Shown here: positions 8,615-17,968 of the stretch, in pieces
How positions within the stretch are numbered: position 1 is the first letter of the stretch
Layout of the letters: each line of letters begins with the position of its first letter
NCBI GenBank assembly: GCA_028097405.1
Contig: JAOHEK010000027.1
Span: forward strand, 254 to 35,939
DNA: 35,686 bases
Direction: 5' to 3'
Origin: Paracoccaceae bacterium
GTDB lineage: Bacteria > Pseudomonadota > Alphaproteobacteria > Rhodobacterales > Rhodobacteraceae
Notes under the pieces: model-generated
What the model saw: only the letters and a program-made list of their open reading frames with translations
What the model was told of the DNA's origin: nothing
The model's database searches: none
Translations under genes and position numbers: made by a program

Positions 8615-9265
8615 ATGCCCTTTATGACATCATCCTCAGACCTACCGACAACGATCCCGGTGTTTCCGCTTCCCGGAGCACTTTTGCTGCCTCGATCGCG
8701 GTTGCCTTTGCACATTTTCGAGCCGCGCTATTTGGCGATGGTTGAAGACGCGATGAAGACGCCCGAACGTATCATCGGGATGATCCAGCCGCGCGATGGT
8801 AAAATGGAAGGTGGTCCGACGCTGCACGCGATTGGATGTGCCGGGCGTTTGACCGGATTTTCCGAGACCGAGGATGGGCGCTATATGTTGACGCTGTCCG
8901 GCGGATCGCGGTTTCGTGTGAAAAAGGAAGTCGAAGGCTTTTCGCCCTACCGGCGGTGCGACGTATCCTGGAAGGGATTTGAACGTGATCTTGGTGGGAC
9001 GGAAACGGATAAAGGGCTTGATCGAAAACGCTTTTTCCCGCTTTTGCAGCAGTTTTTCGAAACCGAAGATTTGCGGACAGACTGGGAGTCTTTGCAAGAT
9101 GCGGACGACGAATTGCTGATTAATTCACTGTCGATGCTGTGCCCGTTCGAGCCTGAAGATAAACAGGCATTGCTGGAAGCGCCATCGCTGGAAACCCGTC
9201 GGGAAACGCTTGTGACGTTGCTAGAGTTTTCTATGCGCGGTGGTGGTGAGGACTTGGTGCAATGA
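8615..9265 (+). CDS. LON peptidase substrate-binding-domain protein
   Basis: A 216-residue stand-alone version of the N-terminal domain of Lon protease, without ATPase or protease domains. It shows the family hallmarks [20 protein letters not shown] at residues 17-36, RYLAMVEDA and IGMIQP, a beta-rich middle, and a helical C-terminus ([33 protein letters not shown]). The family is thought to bind protein substrates, but its cellular role is poorly defined. An AGAGGATGGG sequence lies just upstream of the ATG. The stop overlaps the start of the Trm112-like gene (ATGA at 9262-9265), so the two are translationally coupled. Confidence 0.9.
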   Translation: MPFMTSSSDLPTTIPVFPLPGALLLPRSRLPLHIFEPRYLAMVEDAMKTPERIIGMIQPRDGKMEGGPTLHAIGCAGRLTGFSETEDGRYMLTLSGGSRFRVKKEVEGFSPYRRCDVSWKGFERDLGGTETDKGLDRKRFFPLLQQFFETEDLRTDWESLQDADDELLINSLSMLCPFEPEDKQALLEAPSLETRRETLVTLLEFSMRGGGEDLVQ

Positions 9266-9444
9266 GCGACACTGTAGAATTCGACCGGCGGATGTTGGAA
9301 GCGCTGGTCTGTCCTGAAACACGCGCGCCACTAAGCTTCGATTCCGCAAAATGCGAGTTGGTGTCGAAGGCCGCGCATTTGGCTTACCCGATACGCGACG
9401 GTATCCCGATCATGCTGGTCGATGAGGCGCGCAAGCTGGATTAA
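9262..9444 (+). CDS. Trm112 family protein (YcaR-like)
   Basis: A 60-residue small protein of the Trm112/UPF0434 family, recognised by [16 protein letters not shown] near the N-terminus and [17 protein letters not shown] near the end. Eukaryotic and archaeal Trm112 activate methyltransferases of tRNA and translation factors; the bacterial role is less clear. Only one Cys (VCPETR) of the potential zinc ligands is present in the first motif, as in many bacterial members. It starts inside the stop codon of the LON-domain gene. Its TAA at 9442-9444 overlaps the stop codon of the opposing hydroxylase gene. Confidence 0.9.
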   Translation: MSDTVEFDRRMLEALVCPETRAPLSFDSAKCELVSKAAHLAYPIRDGIPIMLVDEARKLD

Positions 9445-10658
9445 AGCGGTTTGCCTTGAGCGAGGCGCGGAAGATCTCCGGTTAGGCCTGCGGCTTCGCG
9501 GATTAGGCGGCGCCTTAGGCCTGGCACAGCGTTTGTCAGACCAAGGCCGATATCGCGGATGCCTCGTAACAATGAATTGTCGTTCGAAAATAGACGGTTA
9601 ATGACATCTGTCGCTGCGGCGAGCGCTGTGGCGTCAAAGCGGCGCCATTGTTCGTAGCGGACCAGAACATCGCTGCGGCCGATATCTTCGCCTCTGCGTT
9701 TGGCGTCGATCAGGACTTCTGCCAAGGCGGCGACATCCTTTAGTCCGGCGTTGAGGCCTTGCCCTGCGATCGGGTGCACGACATGGGCGGCGTCGCCGAC
9801 AAGGGCCACGCGATTTGCCACAAAGTTCTGCGCCAGCGACAAGGCGAGGGGATAGGTGAACCGGTCGCCGGTCAGTTCGATTGCGCCTAAAAAACTACCA
9901 AAGCGCGGTCGCAGTTCGGCAAGATAATCGGCGTCATTCATGCTTTGGATCGTCTGGGCGCGGGAGGTGCTTTCGGTCCAGACAATGGAGGCGCGGTTTT
10001 TTGTCAGCGGTAGAATCGCAAGCGGGCCCGAGGGCACGAAGAACTGATGGGCGGTGCCGTTGTGTGGTTTTTCATGGGCTAGGGCCGTGACAAGGGCGGT
10101 TTGGTCATAACTCCAACCGATGCGCTTGACGCCGGATCGTTCGGCGATGGCGCTGGTACGTCCATCGCATCCGACCAACACGCTGGCGCGTCGTGTTTCG
10201 CCCGAACCTAAGGTGATGGTGACACCTGTTGCGTCGGCAGCGTGGTGCGTGACGTGGTCATTGATTTGCGTGATGTCAGTCTTTTTCGCAACATTCAGCA
10301 GGGCCGGGCGCAAGTGGCGATCTTCGACCATGTAGCCCATCGGGCCTTCTTCGATTTCGGCATGATCAAAGGCCAGCATCAAGGGCGAGGGGCCAGTGCC
10401 TGCTTTACCGTCGGTGACTTTGATCTGAAGGATGGGTTGCACGTCGGTCAATTCGGGCCAGACGTTCAGACTTTCCAGCACGCGCTTTGAGGCAATCGCC
10501 AATGCATAACTGCGCCCGTCAAAGCCTTTGGTTTTGCGTTTTGCAGCGGCTTGCGGTTCGATCAGCGCAACGCGGAACCCTGCCGAGGCCAAGGCCAGCG
10601 CCATGGTCACCCCGTTCAAGCCGCCGCCTGCGATAATTATATCGTGGTCGAAATCCAT
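9441..10658 (-). CDS. UbiH/UbiF-family FAD-dependent hydroxylase
   Basis: Flavin monooxygenase, 405 residues, likely hydroxylating the ring of a ubiquinone precursor at the inner membrane. The start is placed at [16 protein letters not shown], where the Rossmann GxGxxG motif begins, although the frame stays open much further upstream. The [14 protein letters not shown] stretch is the DG motif, and [19 protein letters not shown] (around residue 286) is the GD/FAD-ribityl motif typical of the UbiH/COQ6 family. Which ring position it hydroxylates (UbiH, UbiF, UbiI or alphaproteobacterial UbiL) cannot be decided from sequence alone. It is transcribed divergently from the amidase gene with a short shared region of about 80 bases. 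Confidence 0.92.
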   Translation of the reverse strand: MDFDHDIIIAGGGLNGVTMALALASAGFRVALIEPQAAAKRKTKGFDGRSYALAIASKRVLESLNVWPELTDVQPILQIKVTDGKAGTGPSPLMLAFDHAEIEEGPMGYMVEDRHLRPALLNVAKKTDITQINDHVTHHAADATGVTITLGSGETRRASVLVGCDGRTSAIAERSGVKRIGWSYDQTALVTALAHEKPHNGTAHQFFVPSGPLAILPLTKNRASIVWTESTSRAQTIQSMNDADYLAELRPRFGSFLGAIELTGDRFTYPLALSLAQNFVANRVALVGDAAHVVHPIAGQGLNAGLKDVAALAEVLIDAKRRGEDIGRSDVLVRYEQWRRFDATALAAATDVINRLFSNDNSLLRGIRDIGLGLTNAVPGLRRRLIREAAGLTGDLPRLAQGKPL

Positions 10659-10736
10659 ATAGTGAATATGGGCGAGTGGGCGGCATTGTCCATGCGCCTT
10701 GCTGACGCTACCGTTCGGGTAATGAAAGGACGTGAA

Positions 10737-12059
10737 ATGCAGGATTGGTTGACGTCGCGGGCGGCGGATTTGGGGCGTGGAATTGAAGCGGACAGGATTA
10801 ATCCGGTCGCTTTGACGGAAACGTATCTGGCGGCGATTGAAACCCATCCTTTTGCAAATCGGATTTACGTTCATGTGACACCTGATCGCGCGCGATCCGA
10901 GGCGAAGGCGGCAGCGGAGCGGGCCAAGACCGGGCAACGATTGTCGCTTTTAGATGGTGTGCCGATTTCGTGGAAGGATTTGTATGACACTGCGGGTGAT
11001 CCGACGGCATCGGGCACTTTGATCCTGAAAGACCGTGTCCCGGACCGGGATGCTTTGGTTGTGCGGAATGCGACGGCGGCGGGTTTGGTCTGTCTGGGCA
11101 AGACCCATCAGACCGAGTTCGCTTTTTCGGGGTTGGGTCTTAATCCGATGACGGAATCGCCGCCTTGTGTGAATAATCACGACGCTGCCTCGGGTGGATC
11201 GTCTTCGGGGGCTGGCACCTCGGTTGCATTCGGGTTGGCTGCGGCTGGAATTGGATCGGACACAGGCGGGTCGGTGCGAATACCGTCGGTTTGGAATGAT
11301 TTGGTTGGTTTGAAAACCGTATCGGGACGCCTGTCATTGGAGGGTGTCGTGCCGCTTTGCGCAAGGTTTGACACGGTTGGACCTTTAGCGCGGTCGGTTG
11401 AGGACTCTGTGCATTTGCTGGCCGCTTTGGAGGGCTGCGCGCCTTTGAAACTTGGGCAACTGTCGTTGGAGGGGGCGAATTTTGCGATTTTACGGACGGC
11501 GGCCTTTGACGGGATCGAAGATGTCCCGCGCGCGGCGTTTGAAAATGCGGTCGAACGGTTGAAAGCCAATGGTGTTCGTTTTACCGACATCGAACTGCCT
11601 GAAATCGACGAAGCCATGAGCCTTTCGCCCGTGCTGTTTCCTGCGGAAGCCTATGGGACATGGGCTGCGGAAATTGAGGCCGGTGAACAGATGATGTACC
11701 CGCCGGTGCGACAAAGGTTTTTGCAGGGAAAAACAATTTTGGCAGCGGATTTTGTTGCGGCATGGCAGCGCCTTGACGCATTGCGCGTGATCTACCGTGA
11801 AAAGACCGCCAGTTTCGATACCGTCGTTTTGCCAAGCGCGCCGATTGTGCCGCCGAAAATCGCTGATTTGCTGGCCGATGAAGGGTATTTCACACAGAGA
11901 AACCTAATGGCGCTTCAGAACACACGAATCGCAAATTTGATGGGATTGGCAGCGCTTACCTTGCCCACGGGTACACCGTCTTGCGGGATCATGCTGCAAA
12001 ATATGTGCGAAGAAGATCTGTTGCCGCTTGGGCTGTCGGTTGAGGCGGCGCTGGCATAG
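10737..12059 (+). CDS. Amidase signature family hydrolase
   Basis: A 440-residue amidase that hydrolyses a C-N amide bond by a Ser-cisSer-Lys mechanism. Lys80 (PISWKDLYD), the cis-Ser in GGSSSG (residues 153-158) and nucleophile Ser179 (GSDTGGSVRIPS) are all present with normal spacing. The ATG at 10737 is preferred because AAAGGA precedes it at suitable distance; longer upstream frames run into the divergent hydroxylase gene. The protein is somewhat shorter than GatA (about 490), and there are no gatB/gatC neighbours, so it is probably a general amidase and not the tRNA amidotransferase subunit. The substrate is unknown. Confidence 0.9.
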   Translation: MQDWLTSRAADLGRGIEADRINPVALTETYLAAIETHPFANRIYVHVTPDRARSEAKAAAERAKTGQRLSLLDGVPISWKDLYDTAGDPTASGTLILKDRVPDRDALVVRNATAAGLVCLGKTHQTEFAFSGLGLNPMTESPPCVNNHDAASGGSSSGAGTSVAFGLAAAGIGSDTGGSVRIPSVWNDLVGLKTVSGRLSLEGVVPLCARFDTVGPLARSVEDSVHLLAALEGCAPLKLGQLSLEGANFAILRTAAFDGIEDVPRAAFENAVERLKANGVRFTDIELPEIDEAMSLSPVLFPAEAYGTWAAEIEAGEQMMYPPVRQRFLQGKTILAADFVAAWQRLDALRVIYREKTASFDTVVLPSAPIVPPKIADLLADEGYFTQRNLMALQNTRIANLMGLAALTLPTGTPSCGIMLQNMCEEDLLPLGLSVEAALA

Positions 12060-12185
12060 CGCGGTTTAAAAGCCACAAACTGCCTTGGGCCGGGGATTCC
12101 GTTTACGTTTAGGCATGGACCAGAGCCGATGCTGTGGTTATTCTTCTTCAAAACAGGGCGAAATGACCCTGAACTTGAGGCAGAG

Positions 12186-13364
12186 ATGGAATTTCCCGAG
12201 CGGTTTTCGAACCTTCCGGAATACACGTGGCCGCGTATGCGGGCCCTATTGGATCCGCACACACCCGGCGGTGAGATCGTCAATCTGACGATTGGCGAAC
12301 CAAACCACGCGTTTCCCACGTTTTTGATCGACGCGATCAATGAGCGCGCGGCGTATTTTGGCGACTATCCGGCGAATTATGGTTCGCCTGAGCTGCTGGC
12401 GGCGATCTCGGCTTGGATCGGGCGGCGCTATAATGTGACGCTGGGCGATGATCAGGTGATGGCGCTGAATGGCACCCGCGAAGGCTTGTTTTCTGCCGCC
12501 ATTGCATTGTCGCCCGAGCAGAAGAATGGCGCGAAGCCCTGCATTCTGCTCCCGAACCCGTTTTACCCTGTTTACATGATCGCGGCTTTGTCGGCGGGGG
12601 CTGAGCCTGTTTACCTGCCTGCGACCAAAGCCACAGGTCATTTGCCTGATCTTGATGCGATTGATGCGGCAACGTTGGATCGGACAACGATTTTCTACCT
12701 TTGCTCACCATCCAATCCGCAAGGGGCCGTGGCCTCGCGCACCTATTGGAAGCAGCTTTTGGCACTGGCTGAGAAACATGATTTCCGCATTTTCTCGGAT
12801 GAGTGTTATTCCGAAGTGTGGCGCGACACTCCCCCCATCGGCGGGCTGGAAATGGTACAAGAGTTCGGAAGCGACCCCGAACGTCTGTTTGTGTTCCATT
12901 CGTTGTCCAAACGGTCGAACCTGCCGGGGTTTCGGTCTGGGTTCGTGGCTGGTGGCGTTAAAGGAATGACTGAAATCCGTCAGTTGCGGTCTTACGCTGG
13001 TGCGCCTTTACCTGGCCCTTTGCAGCATGCTTCGATCCCAGTTTGGGAAGATGAAGCCCATGTGGACGCCAGCCGTCAGCGGTATCGCGACAAGTTCGAG
13101 ATTGCTGACCGCGTCTTTGATGGAATTCCGGGCTATGCGTCGCCACCGGCGGGGTTCTTTCTTTGGTTGGAAATTGAAAATGGCGAAGCTACCGCTTTGA
13201 AGGCATGGCGCGAGACAGGCGTGCGTGTGTTGCCGGGTGCTTACCTTGCCCGTGACGTCGATGGTGTGAACCCCGGCACAAATTATATCCGTGTGGCGCT
13301 TGTCGCTGATGAACCAGAACTAGACCGCGGGCTTACCGAGTTGCGCGACTGTATTTACACGTAA
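12186..13364 (+). CDS. dapC: Succinyldiaminopimelate aminotransferase-like (DapC) PLP enzyme
   Basis: Class I/II aminotransferase of 392 residues. The N-terminal FSNLPEYTWPRMRALL followed by VNLTIGEPNHAFP is characteristic of alphaproteobacterial DapC, which transaminates N-succinyl-L,L-2-amino-6-oxopimelate in lysine and peptidoglycan-precursor synthesis. The Schiff-base lysine is Lys242 in SLSKRSNLPGFRSGF; SPSNPQG and DECYSEVW are the standard PLP-binding motifs. The ATG at 12186 is chosen because homologous proteins as I recall begin near this MEFPERFSN motif, and GAGGCAGAG precedes it; an upstream ATG at 12129 would add 19 unlike residues. The ftsK gene begins 12 bases after its stop. The exact substrate is inferred by family. 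Confidence 0.85.
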   Translation: MEFPERFSNLPEYTWPRMRALLDPHTPGGEIVNLTIGEPNHAFPTFLIDAINERAAYFGDYPANYGSPELLAAISAWIGRRYNVTLGDDQVMALNGTREGLFSAAIALSPEQKNGAKPCILLPNPFYPVYMIAALSAGAEPVYLPATKATGHLPDLDAIDAATLDRTTIFYLCSPSNPQGAVASRTYWKQLLALAEKHDFRIFSDECYSEVWRDTPPIGGLEMVQEFGSDPERLFVFHSLSKRSNLPGFRSGFVAGGVKGMTEIRQLRSYAGAPLPGPLQHASIPVWEDEAHVDASRQRYRDKFEIADRVFDGIPGYASPPAGFFLWLEIENGEATALKAWRETGVRVLPGAYLARDVDGVNPGTNYIRVALVADEPELDRGLTELRDCIYT

Positions 13365-13376
13365 AGGAACCGACGT

Positions 13377-16106
13377 ATGGCGTATCAAGCAAGACAGCGC
13401 GATCCTCTTTTCGACAGTGACACGCAGGCGATCATTGAACGCCGCGGAAAAGAGCTGATCGGCATGGTGCTGGTTGGATTGGCTGTTTTGATTGCCTTTG
13501 CGCTTGGGTCATATTCACCTGATGATCCGAACTGGATGTCGGCAACGGATACGCCTGCTCAGAACCTGCTTGGGTCTTTTGGGGCAGCTTTTGCCTCGCC
13601 GATCTATGTTATTGCGGGCTTTGGTGGTTGGGCGATGGCGCTTGTTTTCGGTGTCTGGGGTTTTCGGTTCATGTTCCACTACGGCGAAGAAAACGTGCTG
13701 CAACGCATGATCTTCGCGCCAATCGCGATTGCTATGGTGTCTGTTTATTTTGCAACTCACGTACCCGGCGGAAACTGGACCCACTCGTTCGGATTGGGTG
13801 GTTTGTTCGGTGACACTGTCCTTGGCGCGGTTTTGGGCGTGTTGCCGGTATCGCCAGGGGTTGGTCTGAAGTTCCTAGCTTTTGCGCTGTTTTTTGGATC
13901 CATCGCGATGATGGCCTTCGCGCTTGGTTTTGATCGTGAAGAACTCTGGGCTTACACCCGCTATTTGTTGGGTGGATTGATCCTGATCTATCACACGGTC
14001 CTGAAATTGATGGGCCGGGGCGCTGTTGGTGGCTGGCAGGCTGCTGCACGAATGCGGGCTGCTTCGGCGGCACGGGCACCGGTGGCACCTGCCAAGGATG
14101 ACATCAACGAAGCCGTTTTGCGCGCGACGCAACCGTACCGCGAAGAGCCACGGAAAAACAAACTGCGCGATTTGATGCCGTCGCTGTTGAAGCGCGCAGA
14201 GCCTGCCGAAGGCTTGGAAGAGCCGTTGGCTCCTGAAAACGACCGGATTAGCGCGCGCATTGCCGATGCGGTGAAAGATCGTGTGCGTCGCCCACAGATG
14301 ATCGCTCGCGAAGAGCCTCCGGTGCAAGGCCAAGGTACGGCAGCGCCGCCGATTTCAATGTTGGACGAATTCGGTGAGATCGCCGAGTTGAACGCGCTGG
14401 ATGAACAATTCGCAGCTTCGGAATCCTTACTGCTGAACCCAGTTCAGGCAGAAGCTGCAACAGGGTTTGCGACGAACCGCGTCGCGACCCCCGAAGCAAA
14501 GGCTAAGGTTCAGCACACATCTAAGAAGGCGGCAACATCCCGGCGGGCACGTGCCGAAGCGCAGCCGTCGCTACCATTTGCCGAACGTCACAGTGACTTT
14601 GAGATTCCACCGCTTAACCTGTTGTCGGACCCGACGAACATCGAACGGCATCATCTTTCCGATGAAGCTTTGGAAGAAAACGCGCGTATGTTGGAAAGCG
14701 TTTTGGACGACTATGGGGTTAAGGGCGAGATCGTTTCGGTACGCCCTGGTCCGGTTGTCACCATGTACGAGCTTGAACCTGCGCCCGGTTTGAAGGCAAG
14801 CCGCGTCATTGGTCTGGCCGATGACATTGCGCGATCCATGTCGGCCTTGTCGGCGCGTGTTTCCACTGTGCCCGGACGTTCGGTCATCGGGATCGAGTTG
14901 CCCAACGAAAAGCGGGAAATGGTTGTGCTGCGCGAAATGCTTGCAGCCCGCGATTATGGTGACGGCAACCAGCGCTTGCCGCTTGCCTTGGGTAAAAACA
15001 TCGGTGGTGACCCTGTTGTGGCTAACCTTGCCAAGATGCCTCATCTGTTGATTGCGGGTACGACGGGTTCGGGTAAGTCGGTTGCGATCAACACGATGAT
15101 CTTGTCGCTTTTGTACAAGCTGACGCCCGAGGAATGCCGCTTGATCATGATCGACCCGAAGATGCTGGAATTAAGCGTATACGACGGCATCCCGCATCTT
15201 TTGTCGCCCGTGGTGACCGATCCGAAAAAAGCGGTGGTCGCGTTGAAATGGACCGTCGGCGAGATGGAAGAACGCTATCGCAAGATGTCGAAAATGGGTG
15301 TGCGCAACATCGAAGGTTATAACGGCCGCGTGCGCCACGCCCTTTCGAAAGGCGAGATGTTCAGCCGCACCGTTCAAACCGGGTTTGATGATGAAACGGG
15401 TGACCCAGTATTTGAAACCGAAGAGTTTGCGCCCGAAACCCTGCCCTATATCGTTGTGATCGTGGACGAGATGGCCGATCTGATGATGGTTGCAGGCAAA
15501 GAAATCGAAGCTTGTATCCAGCGGCTTGCACAGATGGCGCGGGCTTCGGGCATTCACCTGATCATGGCCACGCAGCGGCCTTCGGTCGATGTGATCACCG
15601 GCACGATCAAAGCTAATTTCCCGACGCGAATTTCGTTCCAAGTGACGTCGAAGATCGATAGCCGGACTATTTTGGGCGAGATGGGTGCCGAACAACTTCT
15701 GGGACAGGGCGACATGCTTTATATGGCCGGTGGCGGTAAAGTTACCCGCGTCCACGGTCCGTTTGTGTCGGACGAAGAAGTCGAAGAAGTCGTCAACCAC
15801 CTGAAAAGCTTTGGTGCACCGGAATACGTCAACAGCGTCGTCGAAGGATCGGATGACGAGACGACATCGGACATTGATTTGGTTCTGGGTCTGGGTGGGA
15901 ACTCAGACGGCGAAGACGCGCTTTATGACCAAGCCGTGGCTATTGTTATCAAGGATCGCAAGTGTTCGACATCTTACATCCAGCGAAAACTGGCCATCGG
16001 ATATAACAAAGCCGCACGTCTGGTTGAGCAAATGGAAGACAGTCGTCTTGTCAGTGCCGCCAACCATGTCGGTAAGCGCGAGATTTTGGTTCCAGAGCAG
16101 GCCTGA
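13377..16106 (+). CDS. ftsK: DNA translocase FtsK
   Basis: Septum-located hexameric DNA pump that clears chromosome termini during division and activates XerCD recombination. The 909 residues have the expected layout: an N-terminal membrane domain of about four helices (roughly residues 22-190), an Ala/Pro/Glu-rich linker (about 210-410), an alpha/beta motor domain and a C-terminal winged-helix gamma domain ([18 protein letters not shown]). Walker A GTTGSGKS is at 561-568, Walker [14 protein letters not shown] near 697, and the downstream [13 protein letters not shown] motif is intact. AAAGGA precedes the ATG. It lies between dapC and lolA in the same orientation. The length and motifs are complete, so I regard it as functional. 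Confidence 0.97.
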   Translation: MAYQARQRDPLFDSDTQAIIERRGKELIGMVLVGLAVLIAFALGSYSPDDPNWMSATDTPAQNLLGSFGAAFASPIYVIAGFGGWAMALVFGVWGFRFMFHYGEENVLQRMIFAPIAIAMVSVYFATHVPGGNWTHSFGLGGLFGDTVLGAVLGVLPVSPGVGLKFLAFALFFGSIAMMAFALGFDREELWAYTRYLLGGLILIYHTVLKLMGRGAVGGWQAAARMRAASAARAPVAPAKDDINEAVLRATQPYREEPRKNKLRDLMPSLLKRAEPAEGLEEPLAPENDRISARIADAVKDRVRRPQMIAREEPPVQGQGTAAPPISMLDEFGEIAELNALDEQFAASESLLLNPVQAEAATGFATNRVATPEAKAKVQHTSKKAATSRRARAEAQPSLPFAERHSDFEIPPLNLLSDPTNIERHHLSDEALEENARMLESVLDDYGVKGEIVSVRPGPVVTMYELEPAPGLKASRVIGLADDIARSMSALSARVSTVPGRSVIGIELPNEKREMVVLREMLAARDYGDGNQRLPLALGKNIGGDPVVANLAKMPHLLIAGTTGSGKSVAINTMILSLLYKLTPEECRLIMIDPKMLELSVYDGIPHLLSPVVTDPKKAVVALKWTVGEMEERYRKMSKMGVRNIEGYNGRVRHALSKGEMFSRTVQTGFDDETGDPVFETEEFAPETLPYIVVIVDEMADLMMVAGKEIEACIQRLAQMARASGIHLIMATQRPSVDVITGTIKANFPTRISFQVTSKIDSRTILGEMGAEQLLGQGDMLYMAGGGKVTRVHGPFVSDEEVEEVVNHLKSFGAPEYVNSVVEGSDDETTSDIDLVLGLGGNSDGEDALYDQAVAIVIKDRKCSTSYIQRKLAIGYNKAARLVEQMEDSRLVSAANHVGKREILVPEQA

Positions 16107-16250
16107 CCAAGGGCAGCCACAATAAACGGGTGCGCGGTAAGGCGCGCTTGGTTTGGGTAAGCGTCGCCGCGCCGATGATATGGCCTATCACTGGCAAATC
16201 GGACATGGTGTGCCTATATGCAGCTCAAGGAAATAAGGGACTTGTCCGTC

Positions 16251-16859
16251 ATGTACCGCAGAACTTTTCTTTCGCTTTCCAGCGCCTTTGTGGCGGCACC
16301 GGCTTTGGCTGCAAGCAAGTTGGGTCTGAATGAGATCTCGGCTTATTTGAACGCTATAACCTCTGCCAAGACCGATTTCACGCAAATCAATGACGATGGC
16401 ACACTGTCGACTGGAACGCTGTATATCCGTCGTCCGGGGCGTATGCGGTTTGAATATAATCCGCCAGAGGATCTGCTGGTTTTGGCTAGTGCAGGTCAGG
16501 TTGGTATTTTTGACGGCAGGTCAAACTTGGAAAATGCCGAACGCTATCCCTTACGGCGCACGCCTTTGAACCTGATCCTTGAACGGGATGTGGACTTGGC
16601 GCGACGTAATATGGTGGTTGGTCACGATTTTGATGGCACCGCCACTATTGTCACTGCTCAAGACCCCGAGCATCCGGAATACGGACGGCTTCAGCTTAAG
16701 TTCACCGATGGTCCGGTCGAGCTTCGCCAGTGGATTGTTACCGACGGACAAGGCTCAACAACCACCGTTATTCTTGGTCAACTTGAACGACCCGGCGCGT
16801 TGTCGAGCACGCTGTTCAGTATCGAACACGAAGAAAATCTGCGCAACGGTGATAGGTGA
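16251..16859 (+). CDS. lolA: Outer-membrane lipoprotein carrier LolA
   Basis: Periplasmic chaperone that moves lipoproteins from LolCDE at the inner membrane to the outer membrane. The ATG at 16251 gives a compact signal peptide (MYRRTFLSLSSAFVAAPALA, cut before or after Ala-Ser) and a mature protein of about 180 residues, usual for LolA. Family features include TDFTQINDDGTLSTGTLYI, RPGRMRFEYNPPED and LERDVDLARRN. An upstream in-frame ATG at 16218 would add 11 residues before the signal peptide and is less likely. It follows ftsK by 144 bases, a common alphaproteobacterial order, and converges with the transglycosylase gene with only a few bases between the stops. Confidence 0.93.
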   Translation: MYRRTFLSLSSAFVAAPALAASKLGLNEISAYLNAITSAKTDFTQINDDGTLSTGTLYIRRPGRMRFEYNPPEDLLVLASAGQVGIFDGRSNLENAERYPLRRTPLNLILERDVDLARRNMVVGHDFDGTATIVTAQDPEHPEYGRLQLKFTDGPVELRQWIVTDGQGSTTTVILGQLERPGALSSTLFSIEHEENLRNGDR

Positions 16860-16863
16860 CGGG

Positions 16864-17448
16864 CTAAATCCTGCCGCAACTCTTCAGTTGTGTGTCGTAA
16901 AGCACGGCGCGATCTGCCACTTCGCTTGAGACCCGCAACAACCACGCTTTCTGGCGGAAACTACCACGGCGGTACCCGGTGCGGCCTTCGTGATAGGCAA
17001 GATACTGGTTTCGCGCGTCGGACAAAGGAATGCCAAGGTCTTCTTGGGACTGCTTCATGTACCAGCCCATGAAATCGGTCGCGTGACCAATGTCGTCGCG
17101 TCGCGCCCGAAACGCCCGTTGGTCGCGCTGATACTCTTCCCATGTCCCATCCAAGGCCTGGCCATATCCATAGGCCGTGCTTTGACGGCCCAGCGGAATG
17201 ACGCCCAAAGCGTATTGATGCGGCGTGCGCGCGTTCCCAACGAACCGGCTTTCTTGGTAAATCGTTGCCATTTGAACCGCCACTGGCACGCCCCAGCGGT
17301 TCTGGGATCGCTTCATGGCGGACAAATAGTTTGGCCTTTGGTCCACGATGGAACAGGCATTATCTAAGTTTTTAGGCGGCACAGTGTTACTGCTTCCGCA
17401 TGCGGCCACGAATCCAACCAGAATCAGGGCGCGAAGAGATCTGCTCAT
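16864..17448 (-). CDS. Lytic-transglycosylase-like lipoprotein (SLT domain)
   Basis: A 194-residue predicted lipoprotein, with signal and lipobox ending VAAC (Cys17), so it is probably anchored in the outer membrane. The body contains the lysozyme-like motif MATIYQESRF with putative catalytic Glu66, followed by YGYGQALDGTWEEY and MGWYMKQ, as in soluble lytic transglycosylase domains that cleave glycan strands of peptidoglycan. The late YLAYHEGRTGYRRGSF motif also belongs to this group. It is shorter than E. coli Slt enzymes but resembles single-domain members of the family. It converges with lolA. The enzyme class is well supported; its partners and specificity are not. Confidence 0.88.
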   Translation of the reverse strand: MSRSLRALILVGFVAACGSSNTVPPKNLDNACSIVDQRPNYLSAMKRSQNRWGVPVAVQMATIYQESRFVGNARTPHQYALGVIPLGRQSTAYGYGQALDGTWEEYQRDQRAFRARRDDIGHATDFMGWYMKQSQEDLGIPLSDARNQYLAYHEGRTGYRRGSFRQKAWLLRVSSEVADRAVLYDTQLKSCGRI

Positions 17449-17584
17449 GCCTCACTCGCCTTTATTGTTTCGAGCATCATAACAATGTTCTACCAATTGG
17501 AAAAGCCGGTGCTTAAATTAAAGTATCGTGACTGTAATTGAACGCTTCACAGTCTGTTTCTTGATGTTTCATTGAAAGTCGTCG

Positions 17585-17598
17585 ACACCAATGGGTGT
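17585..17598 (+). promoter_or_regulatory. Small leader hairpin upstream of hspQ
   Basis: ACACC (17585-17589) and GGTGT (17594-17598) form a perfect 5-bp stem around AATG, about 33 bases before the hspQ start and within its probable 5' leader. The GGGGG ribosome-binding sequence (17619-17623) is not paired by it. I could not find a convincing heat-shock promoter upstream. It may be chance. Confidence 0.2.
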
Positions 17599-17631
17599 GC
17601 ACCTTAGTTAGGGTCTTAGGGGGTTATTGTT

Positions 17632-17958
17632 ATGTTTAAGACACGTGCGAAATACGCACTTGGGCAAGTTGTAAGACACAGAAAGCATCCGTTTCGCGGA
17701 GTGGTTTTTGATGTCGATGCCATGTTTTCGAATACCGAAGAATGGTATCAGGCTATTCCCGAGGATAGCCGGCCCAAGAAAGAGCAGCCGTTCTACCATC
17801 TTTTGGCTGAGAACGACCAAAGCTATTATGTGGCCTATGTTTCCGAGCAAAATCTGGTTGCCGACTATTCAGGTGAGCCGATCGAGCACCCGGATTTGCC
17901 TGAATTTTTTGGTGATTTTGATGACGGACAGTACCCGCTTCACGTCCAGTTGAACTGA
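17632..17958 (+). CDS. hspQ: Heat shock protein HspQ (YccV family)
   Basis: A 108-residue hemimethylated-DNA-binding-domain/HspQ protein. The family signature is clear: YALGQVVRHRKHPFRGVVFD, then WYQAIP, QPFYHLLAEND, YVAYVSEQNLV, and the acidic DLPEFFGDFDDG. In enterobacteria HspQ is a heat-induced protein that acts as a specificity enhancer and substrate for Lon protease and was earlier linked to DnaA turnover. AGGGGG precedes the ATG. It is transcribed alone, converging with the gamma-glutamyltransferase gene 10 bases away; the short AGCG/CGCT inverted repeat there (17959-17970) is too weak to call a terminator. Confidence 0.93.
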   Translation: MFKTRAKYALGQVVRHRKHPFRGVVFDVDAMFSNTEEWYQAIPEDSRPKKEQPFYHLLAENDQSYYVAYVSEQNLVADYSGEPIEHPDLPEFFGDFDDGQYPLHVQLN

Positions 17959-17968
17959 AGCGCTGGCG

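Noticed and set aside
10659-10937. 93-codon N-terminal extension of the UbiH-type hydroxylase frame
   Set aside because: The FAD-binding Rossmann motif starts at [13 protein letters not shown], and the extension overlaps the well-supported divergent amidase start.
13354-13365. TTTAC-AC-GTAAA dyad just before ftsK, resembling a half-matching LiuR-type site
   Set aside because: It lies over the dapC stop codon, lacks the central CG dinucleotides of the fad palindrome, and ftsK is not an expected target.
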